DNA from: Lactiplantibacillus plantarum EGD-AQ4
GTDB taxonomy: Bacteria > Bacillota > Bacilli > Lactobacillales > Lactobacillaceae
Reading direction: 5' to 3'
Length of the DNA stretch: 64,000 nt
Assembly: GCF_000463075.2 (NCBI RefSeq)
Contig: NZ_AVAQ01000001.1
Coordinates: forward strand, 372,001-436,000
The number at the start of each line of letters is the position of its first letter. Position 1 is the first letter of the stretch. Made by a program: the position numbers and the translations under genes. This document shows positions 52,905 to 62,049 of the stretch, in pieces. The notes beneath the pieces were generated by a model that saw only the letters and a list, made by a program, of their open reading frames with translations, had not been told where the DNA came from and did not search any database.

Positions 52905-54110
52905 ATGTACATGGAATTATCGCGTAAAGTAATGCAGATTCAACCGTCAGCAACACTAAAAATCAGTGCAACTGCCAAGCAAATGGTGGCGGATGGCATC
53001 GATGTTATCAATTTAGGTATCGGTGAACCCGATTACCAAACCCCTGATAATATTAAGCAAGCTGCAATTGACAGTATTCAAAATGGGAAAGCCAGCTTTT
53101 ATACGCCTGCGACGGGCTTACCCGCATTGAAAGCGGCAATTAGTCAACGTATTGAGGCGGATCATCATTATCATTTCGACCCAAGTCAAATCGTGGTGAC
53201 GGATGGGGCTAAAATGGCGCTGTTCACCTTGTTCCAAGTTATCTTGAATCCGGATGACGAAGTTTTATTACCGGTCCCATACTGGGTCAGTTATTCGGAA
53301 CAAGTTAAGTTGGCTGGTGGGGTGCCGGTTGAAGTCCCAACTGATGACCAATTACGGTTCACAGCTGCTGACTTAGAAGCACATCGGACAGCGAAGACCA
53401 AAGCCGTGGTCTTGAATTCACCACAAAATCCATCGGGGTTAGTCTTCAGCCGAGCTGAATTAACCGCCATCATGGATTGGGCCAATGAACACGATGTTTT
53501 AGTCGTCGCTGACGAAATTTATGAAAAGCTATTATATAACGGTAATCAATTTACATCCGTGTTAGAATTAGATGCGGCCAATATGGACCACGTCGTTTTG
53601 ATCAACGGCGTTTCTAAGGCCTATTCAATGACTGGCTGGCGAATCGGGTATGCGGCTGGTCCTAAAGAAATCATGGCGAAGATGGGTGTTGTTTTGGGAC
53701 ACGCTGCTAGCAATCCCGCAGCCGTCTCGCAATACGCGGCCATTGAAGCTTTCAGTGGTGACCAGTCTTCAGTCGAAACAATGCGTCAAGGATTTGAGGC
53801 GCGGTTGAATGAACTCTATCCATTGATTGAGAGTTTGCCGGGCTTTAAGATGCCAGCTGGTAAACCAGCCGGGGCCTTTTACTTGTTCCCAGACATCACC
53901 GAAGCCTTGCGCTTGACTGGCTATGCCGATGCACCTGCGTTTGTGACGGCGGTGCTACTGGAAGCACACGTTGGCTTGGTTCCTGGGGAAGCGTTCGGGT
54001 TACCGGGCTGCTTACGTTTGAGCTACGCGACTGACATGGATTCGTTACGCGAAGCCCATCGACGTTTAGATAAATTTATGACAGAAAAAATTGCTGAACA
54101 AGCAAAGTAA
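52905..54110 (+). CDS. aspB: Class I aspartate aminotransferase
   Basis: 401 aa from ATG 52905, five bases after AAAGGAG; ATG 52911 is also possible. Fold-type I PLP enzyme: NLGIGEPDYQTPDNIKQAA, NSPQNPSGLVFSRAEL, VADEIYEKLLYNG and SKAYSMTGWRIGYAAGP, where the Lys binds PLP and Arg the substrate carboxylate. Transfers the amino group between aspartate and 2-oxoglutarate. 17 bases before asnS, giving asparagine supply and charging in one operon. Confidence 0.92.
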   Translation: MYMELSRKVMQIQPSATLKISATAKQMVADGIDVINLGIGEPDYQTPDNIKQAAIDSIQNGKASFYTPATGLPALKAAISQRIEADHHYHFDPSQIVVTDGAKMALFTLFQVILNPDDEVLLPVPYWVSYSEQVKLAGGVPVEVPTDDQLRFTAADLEAHRTAKTKAVVLNSPQNPSGLVFSRAELTAIMDWANEHDVLVVADEIYEKLLYNGNQFTSVLELDAANMDHVVLINGVSKAYSMTGWRIGYAAGPKEIMAKMGVVLGHAASNPAAVSQYAAIEAFSGDQSSVETMRQGFEARLNELYPLIESLPGFKMPAGKPAGAFYLFPDITEALRLTGYADAPAFVTAVLLEAHVGLVPGEAFGLPGCLRLSYATDMDSLREAHRRLDKFMTEKIAEQAK

Positions 54111-54127
54111 CTGGAGGATGGAAGTAA

Positions 54128-55426
54128 ATGGTGCAACAGATCAGTATTATCGACGCTAAGGACCATGTTGACGAAAAAGTTAAGATTGGGGCTTGGCTAA
54201 CGAATAAGCGTTCGAGTGGGAAGATTGCCTTCTTACAACTACGCGACGGTTCTGCCTTTTTCCAAGGGGTTGTCGTTAAAAACCAAGTGAGCGAAGCGGT
54301 TTTTGAACTCGCTAAGGAAGTCAAACAAGAAGCTAGCATGTGGATTACAGGTGTGATTCACGAAGATAGCCGCTCTAAATTTGGTTACGAAATCGAAGTT
54401 GAAGACATTGAAGTGGTCGGCGAGAGTGAAGAATATCCGATTACGCCTAAGGAACACGGGGTTGATTTCTTATTAGATCATCGGCACTTGTGGCTCCGTT
54501 CCAAACGGCCATGGGCAATTATGAATATTCGGAATGAAGTCACCCGGGCTACTTATGAATTCTTCAATCAAGAAGGCTTCATCAAGATGGATCCACCAAT
54601 TTTGACTGGTAGCGCCCCAGAAGGAACGACTGAACTGTTCCATACGGAATACTTCGACCGTGATGCCTACTTATCTCAAAGTGGTCAGTTATACGCTGAA
54701 GCTGGCGCCTTAGCTTACGGCAAGGTCTTCACGTTTGGCCCAACTTTCCGGGCTGAAAAGTCAAAGACACGTCGGCATCTGATCGAGTTTTGGATGATTG
54801 AACCAGAAATGGCTTTCATGCACCAGGAACAAAGTTTGGAAATTCAAGAACGCTATATTGCATTCTTAGTTCAAGGTGTCATCGACCATTGTCAGTATGC
54901 CTTAGATATTTTGGGTCGCGACGTTGAAACGCTGAAGAAGTACACGAAGCTGCCTTACCCACGGATCAGTTACGACGAAGCGATCGAGTTACTGAAAGCC
55001 AACGACTTCGATGTTGATTGGGGTGTCGATTTTGGTTCGCCAGAAGAAACTTTCTTGGCAGACCACTTTGATCAACCCGTCTTCGTTTTAAACTATCCAA
55101 AGGCCATCAAGCCATTCTACATGAAGCCACATCCAACGCGTGAAGACGTTGTGATTTGTGCGGACTTGTTGGCGCCAGAAGGGTATGGCGAAATTATCGG
55201 TGGTTCTGAACGGGCCACGGACTATAACTATCTACTGGACCAAATTAAGAAGGCCGGCTTGAACCCTGACGATTACGCTTGGTACTTGGACTTGCGTAAG
55301 TATGGGAGTGTCCCTCACTCTGGTTTCGGGCTTGGTTTGGAACGCTTCTTAACGTGGATTACCGCTGAGGACCACGTGCGGGAGACGATTCCATTCCCAC
55401 GGTTGTTGAACCGGATTTACCCGTAA
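54128..55426 (+). CDS. asnS: Asparaginyl-tRNA synthetase
   Basis: 432 aa class IIb synthetase. N-terminal OB-fold anticodon domain ([20 protein letters not shown]), then motif 2 [20 protein letters not shown] and motif 3 [13 protein letters not shown]. Attaches Asn to tRNA-Asn. ATG behind GGAGG. No T-box lies directly upstream. A stable hairpin follows. Confidence 0.95.
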   Translation: MVQQISIIDAKDHVDEKVKIGAWLTNKRSSGKIAFLQLRDGSAFFQGVVVKNQVSEAVFELAKEVKQEASMWITGVIHEDSRSKFGYEIEVEDIEVVGESEEYPITPKEHGVDFLLDHRHLWLRSKRPWAIMNIRNEVTRATYEFFNQEGFIKMDPPILTGSAPEGTTELFHTEYFDRDAYLSQSGQLYAEAGALAYGKVFTFGPTFRAEKSKTRRHLIEFWMIEPEMAFMHQEQSLEIQERYIAFLVQGVIDHCQYALDILGRDVETLKKYTKLPYPRISYDEAIELLKANDFDVDWGVDFGSPEETFLADHFDQPVFVLNYPKAIKPFYMKPHPTREDVVICADLLAPEGYGEIIGGSERATDYNYLLDQIKKAGLNPDDYAWYLDLRKYGSVPHSGFGLGLERFLTWITAEDHVRETIPFPRLLNRIYP

Positions 55427-55447
55427 AACAAATGAATTAATATTTTT

Positions 55448-55482
55448 ATTAAGAGCGTGGGACCTGGTCTCACGCTCTTAAT
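55448..55482 (+). other. Intercistronic hairpin between asnS and dnaD
   Basis: ATTAAGAGCGTGGGA pairs with TCTCACGCTCTTAAT. There is no T-run on the + strand, so termination would be weak. It may set the ratio of dnaD to asnS expression or protect the asnS mRNA end. Confidence 0.6.
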
Positions 55483-55502
55483 GGTGAAAGGGTGTTGATT
55501 GA

Positions 55503-56225
55503 ATGGAATCTTTAGCAGCAGCATTAGTAAATGACGGCCAGACCACGATTGCGAATGCCTTACTGGCGCATTATCGTGAAATTGGCGTGACTAATGATGA
55601 GTTATTGGTTTATCTACAATTTAAACGGTTGATTGATCAAGGTAATCAGTTTCCGGACGCAGCCGTGATTGCCAAAAGCTTAGGTGAATCGACGAACACC
55701 GTTTTTCAGCGATTACATGAGATGTTGGCTAAAAAGTTACTGACGATCGAGTCGATTACCGGCGATGATCAAAAAATTCATGATCGGTATAACTTTGACG
55801 GGCTCTATGATAAATTGGCTGTGGCCCTCAAAAAGCAGCCAGTCACGGAGCAGGCCGAAAAACAAGCCACGAATGAGAACAAACGGCAAAAAGTTTTTCG
55901 CGCGATTCAGACTGAATTTGGACGAGACTTATCGCCGATTGAAATGGAAAGCATCAGTAAGTGGTTTGATGAAGACCACTATGATCCTGACGTCATCGAG
56001 TTGGCATTGCGTGAAGCCGTATTGCGGCAGGTTTACAATCTGACGTACATGGATCGCATCCTATTGAATTGGCAGAAGCGCAATTTGAAGACTGCGGCCC
56101 AGGTCGAAGCTGAACGTCAACGCAGCATCGAACAACGATTGAATTCAGCACCACAACAACGCCAGACTGGCGAGGAGGCCCTACCTAAAATTCCACTCTT
56201 TAAGCTGGATGAGGGCCAGTCTTAA
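55503..56225 (+). CDS. dnaD: DNA replication initiation protein DnaD
   Basis: 240 aa. N-terminal winged-helix DDBH1 domain (LLAHYREIGVTNDELLVYLQ), linker, then the DDBH2 domain with the YxxxIxxxW-type end (VYNLTYMDRILLNWQKRNLK). Helps load the replicative helicase during initiation and restart. It lies after asnS as in other Firmicutes. nth, the usual next gene, is missing; the RNA unit at 56330 takes its place. Confidence 0.92.
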   Translation: MESLAAALVNDGQTTIANALLAHYREIGVTNDELLVYLQFKRLIDQGNQFPDAAVIAKSLGESTNTVFQRLHEMLAKKLLTIESITGDDQKIHDRYNFDGLYDKLAVALKKQPVTEQAEKQATNENKRQKVFRAIQTEFGRDLSPIEMESISKWFDEDHYDPDVIELALREAVLRQVYNLTYMDRILLNWQKRNLKTAAQVEAERQRSIEQRLNSAPQQRQTGEEALPKIPLFKLDEGQS

Positions 56226-56274
56226 GGCCGGTTTGGACGACAAACGATAAAGTATGACAGCTGAATCTGAATCA

Positions 56275-56319
56275 AACTCGCAACTAGCTATTATCCAATG
56301 GCTGGTCGCGAGTTTTTTT
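56275..56319 (+). terminator. Terminator of dnaD
   Basis: AACTCGC pairs with GCGAGTT, with an inner TAGC..GCTGG pairing, followed by a seven-T run. Confidence 0.8.
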
Positions 56320-56329
56320 GCGGCAATTG

Positions 56330-57358
56330 TCATGAATGATAATAAAAAAGTGCGCATTGTTTGGTTTACTGTTCGTCTGCCGGTGATCTCCTTATTCCGA
56401 CTTCCGGGGCCGGCTGACAACGCTGGAACAGGGCGGACATCGATTTGAACTCACGCAGAGAACCACTGCGCAATTTCAAATACGAGTCTTCTTCTAGCCC
56501 GGGAACCCCACCCGGACAAGAAGAATTTCGCCCTTGAGCATTGTCAGGCAGTCCGGCCAGTCGGGAACCCGCTCGAATGGCAGATGAACGGCCACCTATC
56601 TGGGTGCAATTGACCACTGAATATTAAGTGACTGGTCCTTCAAGCAAACCTTTAATCGATATTCGATAATACTTTATGGGACTTTAATACCGAGAAAATT
56701 ACCGAATATGGCTCACTAATTTCAATAGCCGCTAGTCGTGAATTTGATTGATAAAATTAGCTTCGTTTATAATTCAAGACTTTGCTATCTCAGGCGACTC
56801 GAGAAAGTTTTGACGAGTTTCATGAAGTAGCTGATTCGAAAAGTTAAAACATGGGTACACAAGTTTAGCGATTGTCAGAAACTGGTCTGACAATTCAATA
56901 TGAAAATTATCCTGTACCAAGGAACCAACGACTAATCCAACAAAATGTTGGGTCCGCACATGTCTGGCCTTCGAATACTGTCCAGGCTGGAAGGTGTTTC
57001 TGACAATGCTCAGTGCTTTTCAGAGTGTGAGATTCAGACGGGTTGGGACTGAGGATTAGCCTAGCTAGAGCGTTAAGCGGTGAGCTTCCGCTTGGCGTTC
57101 TGGCGTAGCTAACCGGAAGTCCCAGTCTGACCCGAACACGTTTCGACAATATTGCATAGAACGTGGAAGACCAGTATTTAAGACGTGGGTTGTCGGCTTA
57201 AATCTGTGTCCACCACGTTCCAGCGTTGTCAGAAATGCCTGGAAGCCGGTTTAGGACGAACCTGTCACTGCATGTTTACGGGCACTCGCATTGTTTTCAG
57301 CGGGTCTCAGCTGGCTGTTTTGAGCTTAATAATCGGCACGTTTTTATCATTTTTGATG
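56330..57358 (+). ncRNA. Large structured RNA unit, copy 2 (about 1030 nt)
   Basis: Second copy of the unit at 43611-44569. Bases 56375-56630 are nearly identical to 43665-43925. The 3' domain (~56955-57320) is related, with an extra arm of ~100 bases holding its own stems (TGGGACT/AGTCCCA; AAGCGG/CCGCTT). The domain helix is GGTGTTTCTGACAA (56993) / TTGTCAGAAATGCC (57226): different bases from copy 1 but still paired, with two G-U on the + strand. The outer ends pair by different sequence too (GATAATAAAAAAGTGC at 56338 with GCACGTTTTTATC at 57336). No credible gene inside. Confidence 0.65.
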
Positions 57359-57433
57359 CCAGACGGTTGTACTGCTTTAGTAAATCAAAACTAAACGTCA
57401 TAGAATAATTAAAAACAGATGATAACTAGTTAT

Positions 57434-57462
57434 TGACTTCTCATCATAAGAGCGCGATACTG
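57434..57462 (+). promoter_or_regulatory. Promoter of the metNIQ operon
   Basis: TTGACT and GATACT are separated by 17 bases, placing the start of RNA just before the T-box leader. Confidence 0.5.
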
Positions 57463-57489
57463 TAAACAAGCAAGTGAATATATCGATAA

Positions 57490-57786
57490 ATACGTGTAAG
57501 ATGAGTAGACGTTGTTTAGATCTGTCAGAGAGCTACCGGGTGGTGTGAGGTAGTCAAATCGCAACGTCGAAGATGGTCTTATAATGCAAGTTTCAACGCT
57601 GAGCACATGGTGAGTAAGGCGTTGACGGGTACGCCCGTTATTGGGTTAGAGTTTCGGCAGTTGCAATGACTGGCGTGACTTGAAGTGCGGTGGCCTGTGA
57701 GGGTCATTCGAAGTAAGGTGGTAACACGGAAAAACGTCCATTCGTCCTTAATCTGGCAATCAGATTAAAGACAATGGGCGTTTTTT
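57490..57786 (+). promoter_or_regulatory. T-box leader, methionine type
   Basis: Stem I closes with GACGTTG/CAACGTC and carries the conserved AGAGAGCTACCGGGTGG and GTGAGGTAG elements. An ATG specifier codon is readable in GAAGATGGTC on its 3' side. The antiterminator bulge is in AAGGTGGTAACACGG (57715-57729). Its TGGT would pair with ACCA at the tRNA end. The terminator CGTCCATT/AATGGGCG plus TTAATCTG/CAGATTAA with six T ends at 57786. Uncharged tRNA-Met should turn the operon on. Confidence 0.9.
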
Positions 57787-57805
57787 AATGGAGAGGATGC
57801 AGAAG

Positions 57806-58872
57806 ATGACAGAAGCAGTAATTGATTTAACGAAGATTGGTGTGACGTTTAAGGATGGGCAGCAGACGATTCAGGCCGTCCAAGACGTCGATTTAAAAAT
57901 TGAGGCTGGTGACATTTATGGCATCATCGGCTATTCGGGGGCTGGAAAGAGTACGCTGGTCCGGGTCATTAATTTACTACAAGTTCCAACCACTGGGCGG
58001 GTGGTCGTTAACGGTCAAGCCTTGCAGGAACTTTCGCCAGTTGCCTTGCGACAGGCGCGTAAACGGGTTGGTATGATTTTTCAGCACTTTAACTTGATGC
58101 AGTCACGGACGGTGCTCGGCAACGTGGTCTATCCATTACTCGGGCAAAAAATCAGTAAGTCCGAGCGCCGGGCTAAAGCGCTACGGTTGCTCAAACTGGT
58201 CGGTCTGGAAGATTATGCTGAGAGCTATCCGGACAAATTATCTGGCGGGCAAAAACAACGGGTGGCGATTGCCAGAGCACTGGTGACTGATCCCCAAATT
58301 TTGATTTCAGATGAAGCGACCAGTGCGCTCGACCCCAAAACGACCGCGGCAATTTTAACGTTACTGCAACAAGTGAATCGGGACTTAGGCGTCACGATCG
58401 TGCTGATTACGCATGAAATGCAAGTAATCAAGAGTGTTTGTCATCACGTGGCCGTCATGGAAAATGGTCGGATCATCGAACGTGGCCCAGTTGCACAAGT
58501 CTTTACGGCCCCCAAGCGCCACTAACTGTTGATTTTGTTGAGACGTCGACCAACGTGCGGGCAGCCATTGAACGCATTACACGGACAATTAAATTGAGTG
58601 AGCTGGCAGACAATCAAGAATTAATTGCGTTTAAATTCGTGGGGCAATCAACGAAGCAAGGAATCGTTTCCCACTTGTCACAAACGCTCGGCGTTGATGT
58701 CAACATTCTGTTTGCCAATATCGACCAGATCGATGGCCAAAATGTCGGTGACATGATTGCGATTATCACGGGTAATCTGCCTGCATTTAATCAGGCAATC
58801 GCGCAACTCGCTGACCAGGGTGTACAGACGCATGTGATTAACGAACAAGATGTAAAGGAGTTGGTGGACTGA
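57806..58872 (+). pseudogene. metN: Methionine ABC transporter ATPase MetN, split by frameshift
   Basis: ATG 57806 (nine bases after GGAGAGG) opens a complete ABC ATPase: [16 protein letters not shown] (Walker A), [16 protein letters not shown] (signature) and [12 protein letters not shown] (Walker B). The frame ends at TAA 58523 just after VFTAPK. The next frame continues as the C-terminal NIL domain ([20 protein letters not shown] ... VINEQDVKELVD) to TGA 58870. Adding one C to the C5 tract at 58509-58513 restores one ~355-aa MetN. The ATPase part may still work; the methionine-sensing NIL domain would be lost. Confidence 0.85.
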
Positions 58873-59543
58873 TGAGTGCCTTGATACCAAACGTGTTACA
58901 AATGAAAGCAGAATTTATTCAAGCCACCTGGGAGACCCTGTACATGACCGCAAGCAGTGCTTTAGTTGCGGGCGTGCTTGGACTGGGCCTCGGCGTCTTA
59001 CTAGTCGTCACCCAACCTGGTGGGATTTTGGCGGACCGGCCGTCTTATGAATTATTAGATAAACTAACTAACTTACTGCGGTCGGTGCCATTCATCATTT
59101 TGCTGGCCGTCATTTCGCCACTGACTAGTTACTTGGTTGGGACCACAGTGGGCACGACAGCTTCGTTAGTCCCACTGGTATTTGGCATTTTTCCATTCTA
59201 TGCGCGGCAGGTGCAAAATGCCTTGTTAGATGTCGATAATGGCATCGTTGAGGCTGCCCAGTCGATGGGCTCGAGTCCCGCGGCAATTATTTTTCGCGTG
59301 TATCTCAAGGAAGGCTTGCCAGATTTGGTCCGGGTCTCCATTGTCACTGTCATTAGTTTGATTGGGTTGACCACCATGGCTGGTGCAATTGGTGCCGGTG
59401 GCCTTGGTGACATCGCCATCAGTATTGGCTATGCTCGGTTTGAAAATGACGTGACGTTGGTCGCAATGATCATTATTTTAGTGATGGTGTTTGCCGTTCA
59501 GTTATTCGGTGATTGGCTCGTCAAACGAGTTTCACACCAGTAA
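58872..59543 (+). CDS. metI: Methionine ABC transporter permease
   Basis: 223 aa, five to six membrane helices. The ABC EAA loop is VEAAQSMGSSPAAIIFRVYL, and NLLRSVPFIILLAVISPLT is typical of MetI. Start overlaps the stop of the NIL frame (TGATG), evidence that translation through the NIL frame was normal until recently. Forms the membrane channel for L- and D-methionine import. Confidence 0.93.
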   Translation: MSALIPNVLQMKAEFIQATWETLYMTASSALVAGVLGLGLGVLLVVTQPGGILADRPSYELLDKLTNLLRSVPFIILLAVISPLTSYLVGTTVGTTASLVPLVFGIFPFYARQVQNALLDVDNGIVEAAQSMGSSPAAIIFRVYLKEGLPDLVRVSIVTVISLIGLTTMAGAIGAGGLGDIAISIGYARFENDVTLVAMIIILVMVFAVQLFGDWLVKRVSHQ

Positions 59544-59558
59544 AAGGGGAAAGTGTCG

Positions 59559-60416
59559 ATGAAACGATTAGCATGGTGGTTATTAGGAATTGGTGTAATT
59601 GTCGGCGTGTGTGTCGGTTTGCACGAAATTACAAGTTACTCCGCGCGGGCGCAACAAAGTGCCACGATTACGGTGGGCTCAATGGGTTCAGACTATGAGG
59701 TCTGGCAACATATCGCCAAGAGTACCGAAGCCAAGCAAATGGGGCTAACGATTAAAGTTAAACAAATCACGGATGGTGTCCAGTTGAATAAAGCCACGGC
59801 GGACGGCGATGTGGACGTGAACGCGTTTCAGTCATGGTCGTATTATGAAACGTACAATCGCCAAAATCCGAAGGCTAAATTAGCAGCGTTGGGAACGACT
59901 TATCTAGAACCGATGGGCATTTATTCTAAAAAATATCAAAATGTCGATGAAATTCCGGACGGCGCAACGATCGCCATTGCCGATAATCCGTCGCAAGCAT
60001 CACGGGGACTGCTATTATTGCAAAAAGCGGGCCTGATCAAATTATCCGCTAACTTTGGCGTTCTCGGAACGATTAAAGATATTACTAGCAATCCACGACA
60101 TCTGAAGTTCAAGCAGATTGATGATACGACCGGACCACGGATCATTAAAAGCGTGGATGCTGTCTTAATTTCGAACACCGTTGCGTTGGAAGGGCATCTG
60201 CACGTCTTACAAGATTCGATTTATCATGAAAGTATGAATAAAAGTACCAAGGACAATGTTAACATTTTGGCAACGGCGGCGAAAAACAAGCATCGGGCCA
60301 GCTATCTTAAACTCGTGAAGCTGTATCACCGCGCTACCATTCAGAAATACATCAAGCAGAAATATTATGGCACGAAGATCAACGTCGAAAAGCCACTGAC
60401 GTATTTCGATAATTAA
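59559..60416 (+). CDS. metQ: Methionine-binding protein (NlpA/MetQ family)
   Basis: 285 aa from ATG 59559, nine bases after AAAGGGG. N-terminal hydrophobic segment (LAWWLLGIGVIVGVCVGLHE) with one Cys but without a good lipobox (VGVC lacks Gly/Ala/Ser before Cys), so it may be held by an uncleaved helix. NlpA fold: ITVGSMGSDYEVWQHIAKST, DVNAFQSWSYYETYNRQN, EPMGIYSKKYQNVDEIPDGA. Captures methionine outside the cell for MetNI. Confidence 0.92.
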   Translation: MKRLAWWLLGIGVIVGVCVGLHEITSYSARAQQSATITVGSMGSDYEVWQHIAKSTEAKQMGLTIKVKQITDGVQLNKATADGDVDVNAFQSWSYYETYNRQNPKAKLAALGTTYLEPMGIYSKKYQNVDEIPDGATIAIADNPSQASRGLLLLQKAGLIKLSANFGVLGTIKDITSNPRHLKFKQIDDTTGPRIIKSVDAVLISNTVALEGHLHVLQDSIYHESMNKSTKDNVNILATAAKNKHRASYLKLVKLYHRATIQKYIKQKYYGTKINVEKPLTYFDN

Positions 60417-60507
60417 TGAGCATATTGAATGCTAAAAGATTATATTCAAGTTATGATTATGATAATAAATGTCATAAGCTATGAACTTAATCAGGAGGTC
60501 TTCAATC

Positions 60508-61005
60508 ATGTATGAACGAATTTTAGTGCCACTCGATGGCTCAGATAACGCTTACTTTGCGTTAGAACATGCAATTGAACTTGCCAAAGTATTTGATTCA
60601 CAGCTGTTCTTACTGAATGTGATCGATACGAATCGCTTTGGCGTCTATAGCCCAGATGTGTTTACGAGTGCAGCGCCAGATATGATGAGTTTTGACGAGG
60701 CCCAGAGTAAGAAACTTTTGGAACAGGCGCAGGAGCGTGTCGAAGCCCATCAGTTGCGTGCAGAAATTATCCGGCAGACGGGGGTACCAAAAGTGGCAAT
60801 TGCGGTCGATGTACCTAAAGCGCAAAATATCGACCTAATTGTGATTGGTCGTTCTGGGACCAATGCGATTTCACGACTATTCTTAGGGTCGACCACGGCC
60901 TACGTGGTGCGCAATACAGAAGCCAACGTGACAGTTGTGAACATGCCGAATGACGAAGCTGAGGAATTGGAGCGGACGGATGCCACTCAGGATGAGACTG
61001 ACTAG
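60508..61005 (+). CDS. Universal stress protein, UspA family, second copy
   Basis: 165 aa from ATG 60508 behind AGGAGGTC. MYERILVPLDGSDNAYFALE and IGRSGTNAISRLFLGSTTAY closely match the gene at 6993, so the two are paralogues of the ATP-binding type. A short acidic tail is extra. Own promoter region (AT-rich 60425-60480). Not part of the met operon. Confidence 0.92.
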   Translation: MYERILVPLDGSDNAYFALEHAIELAKVFDSQLFLLNVIDTNRFGVYSPDVFTSAAPDMMSFDEAQSKKLLEQAQERVEAHQLRAEIIRQTGVPKVAIAVDVPKAQNIDLIVIGRSGTNAISRLFLGSTTAYVVRNTEANVTVVNMPNDEAEELERTDATQDETD

Positions 61006-61627
61006 CATGCCTAGTTTTTATTAGTTTATCATCCAGTGTTCAGCATCATGGCGACTCAGACAACTAAACCGCTTATCCGGCAAGAAAATTCTTGTCATTA
61101 AACTGGAAACTCGACAAGATATTGTTCGATTTAACCGGCCATATTTCAGTGTATTATTACTGTGGTGTGGTCGGATTTTATTTGCGAAAACAATTAGTCT
61201 GTTGTGAAATAAACGCAATTCGTATCGATAGCGGTTCTAGGATTAGTTTTACTGATTTTTATCAAACATGATCCCGAATTACGATAGTGGCATGCGAACT
61301 TGATACTTTGGTAAAAGCATCTAGTGGCACCGAACGAACATCCTTTTAGCCGCTTAATCATGATAGGAACGATCGTCTGAGTGTCGATCATTGATGAAAA
61401 GGTGGTGACTTGTTTATCGGTTGCTTAATTGAGGATCGTTTAAGCCAGCATATAAAACGATGACTTTTAGGAAGTGTTTAAATGAGTGTCTGAATTCGTC
61501 CGTTATGGTTGAGTTGTCGTAAACTGTATTTGATTCAGATATTATCTGAATCAAATAGATTAGTCAGAAAGCCACACAATCCATGATGGTCACGGAAATA
61601 AATTAAATTATTTTTCGAGATAAAATA
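61006..61627. other. About 620 bases without a gene
   Basis: Short ORFs on the reverse strand have no ribosome sites or family resemblance. The only notable element is the perfect palindrome at 61528-61556. The right end leads into the arsR promoter. Confidence 0.4.
61528..61556. repeat. Perfect 13-bp palindrome with 3-bp centre
   Basis: ATTTGATTCAGAT and ATCTGAATCAAAT flank ATT. There is no T-run on either side, so an operator is as likely as a terminator. It lies 72 bases before the arsR -35 box. Confidence 0.65.
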
Positions 61628-61655
61628 TTGACATATCGAAAAAAAACGATATAAT
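61628..61655 (+). promoter_or_regulatory. arsR promoter with overlapping operator
   Basis: TTGACA and TATAAT are 16 bases apart. ATATCG (61633-61638) and CGATAT (61647-61652) form a perfect inverted repeat across the spacer, just where an ArsR repressor would block RNA polymerase. Confidence 0.75.
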
Positions 61656-61661
61656 GTACTC

Positions 61662-61982
61662 ATGAAGTTGAATGAAAAGCTATTTAAGGCGTTAGCGAAC
61701 AAAACACGTCTTGCGATTTTACAGTGGTTAAAAGATCCTGAAAAGGAAATTCAGGTTATTTCTTGTCAAACCGTGCAGTATGAGTTAGAGAACTTTGGCG
61801 GAATCTGTGTTGGTGATATTGTTCAACAATCAGGCTTGGCACAATCAACGATTTCTTCGTATTTAAATATGCTTGAAGAAGTAGGATTGTTAGTTTCTGA
61901 ACGCCATGGTAAGTGGACATACTATCGACGCAATGAGTCTGCTTTTCAGGAGCTTAGTCAGTTAATCGAGGAAGAATTATGA
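61662..61982 (+). CDS. ArsR-family transcriptional regulator
   Basis: 106 aa winged helix. FKALANKTRLAILQWLKDPE opens helix 1-2, and GDIVQQSGLAQSTISSYLNM is the recognition HTH, followed by the wing VSERHGKWTYYRR. No CxC metal motif of the arsenical type; single Cys residues in VISCQT and GGICVGD could sense thiol or redox stress. Probably represses itself and the downstream genes. Confidence 0.9.
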   Translation: MKLNEKLFKALANKTRLAILQWLKDPEKEIQVISCQTVQYELENFGGICVGDIVQQSGLAQSTISSYLNMLEEVGLLVSERHGKWTYYRRNESAFQELSQLIEEEL

Positions 61983-62049
61983 TGGTTCTTCTCTTATTTT
62001 TAATCATACAAATCTATAAATAGCGATATGTAAATAGGATGATGTTCTA

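Noticed and set aside
58505-58520. Programmed -1 frameshift signal in metN
   Set aside because: The C5 tract does not fit the X-XXY-YYZ heptamer in the zero frame and I see no pseudoknot after it; a simple indel is likelier.
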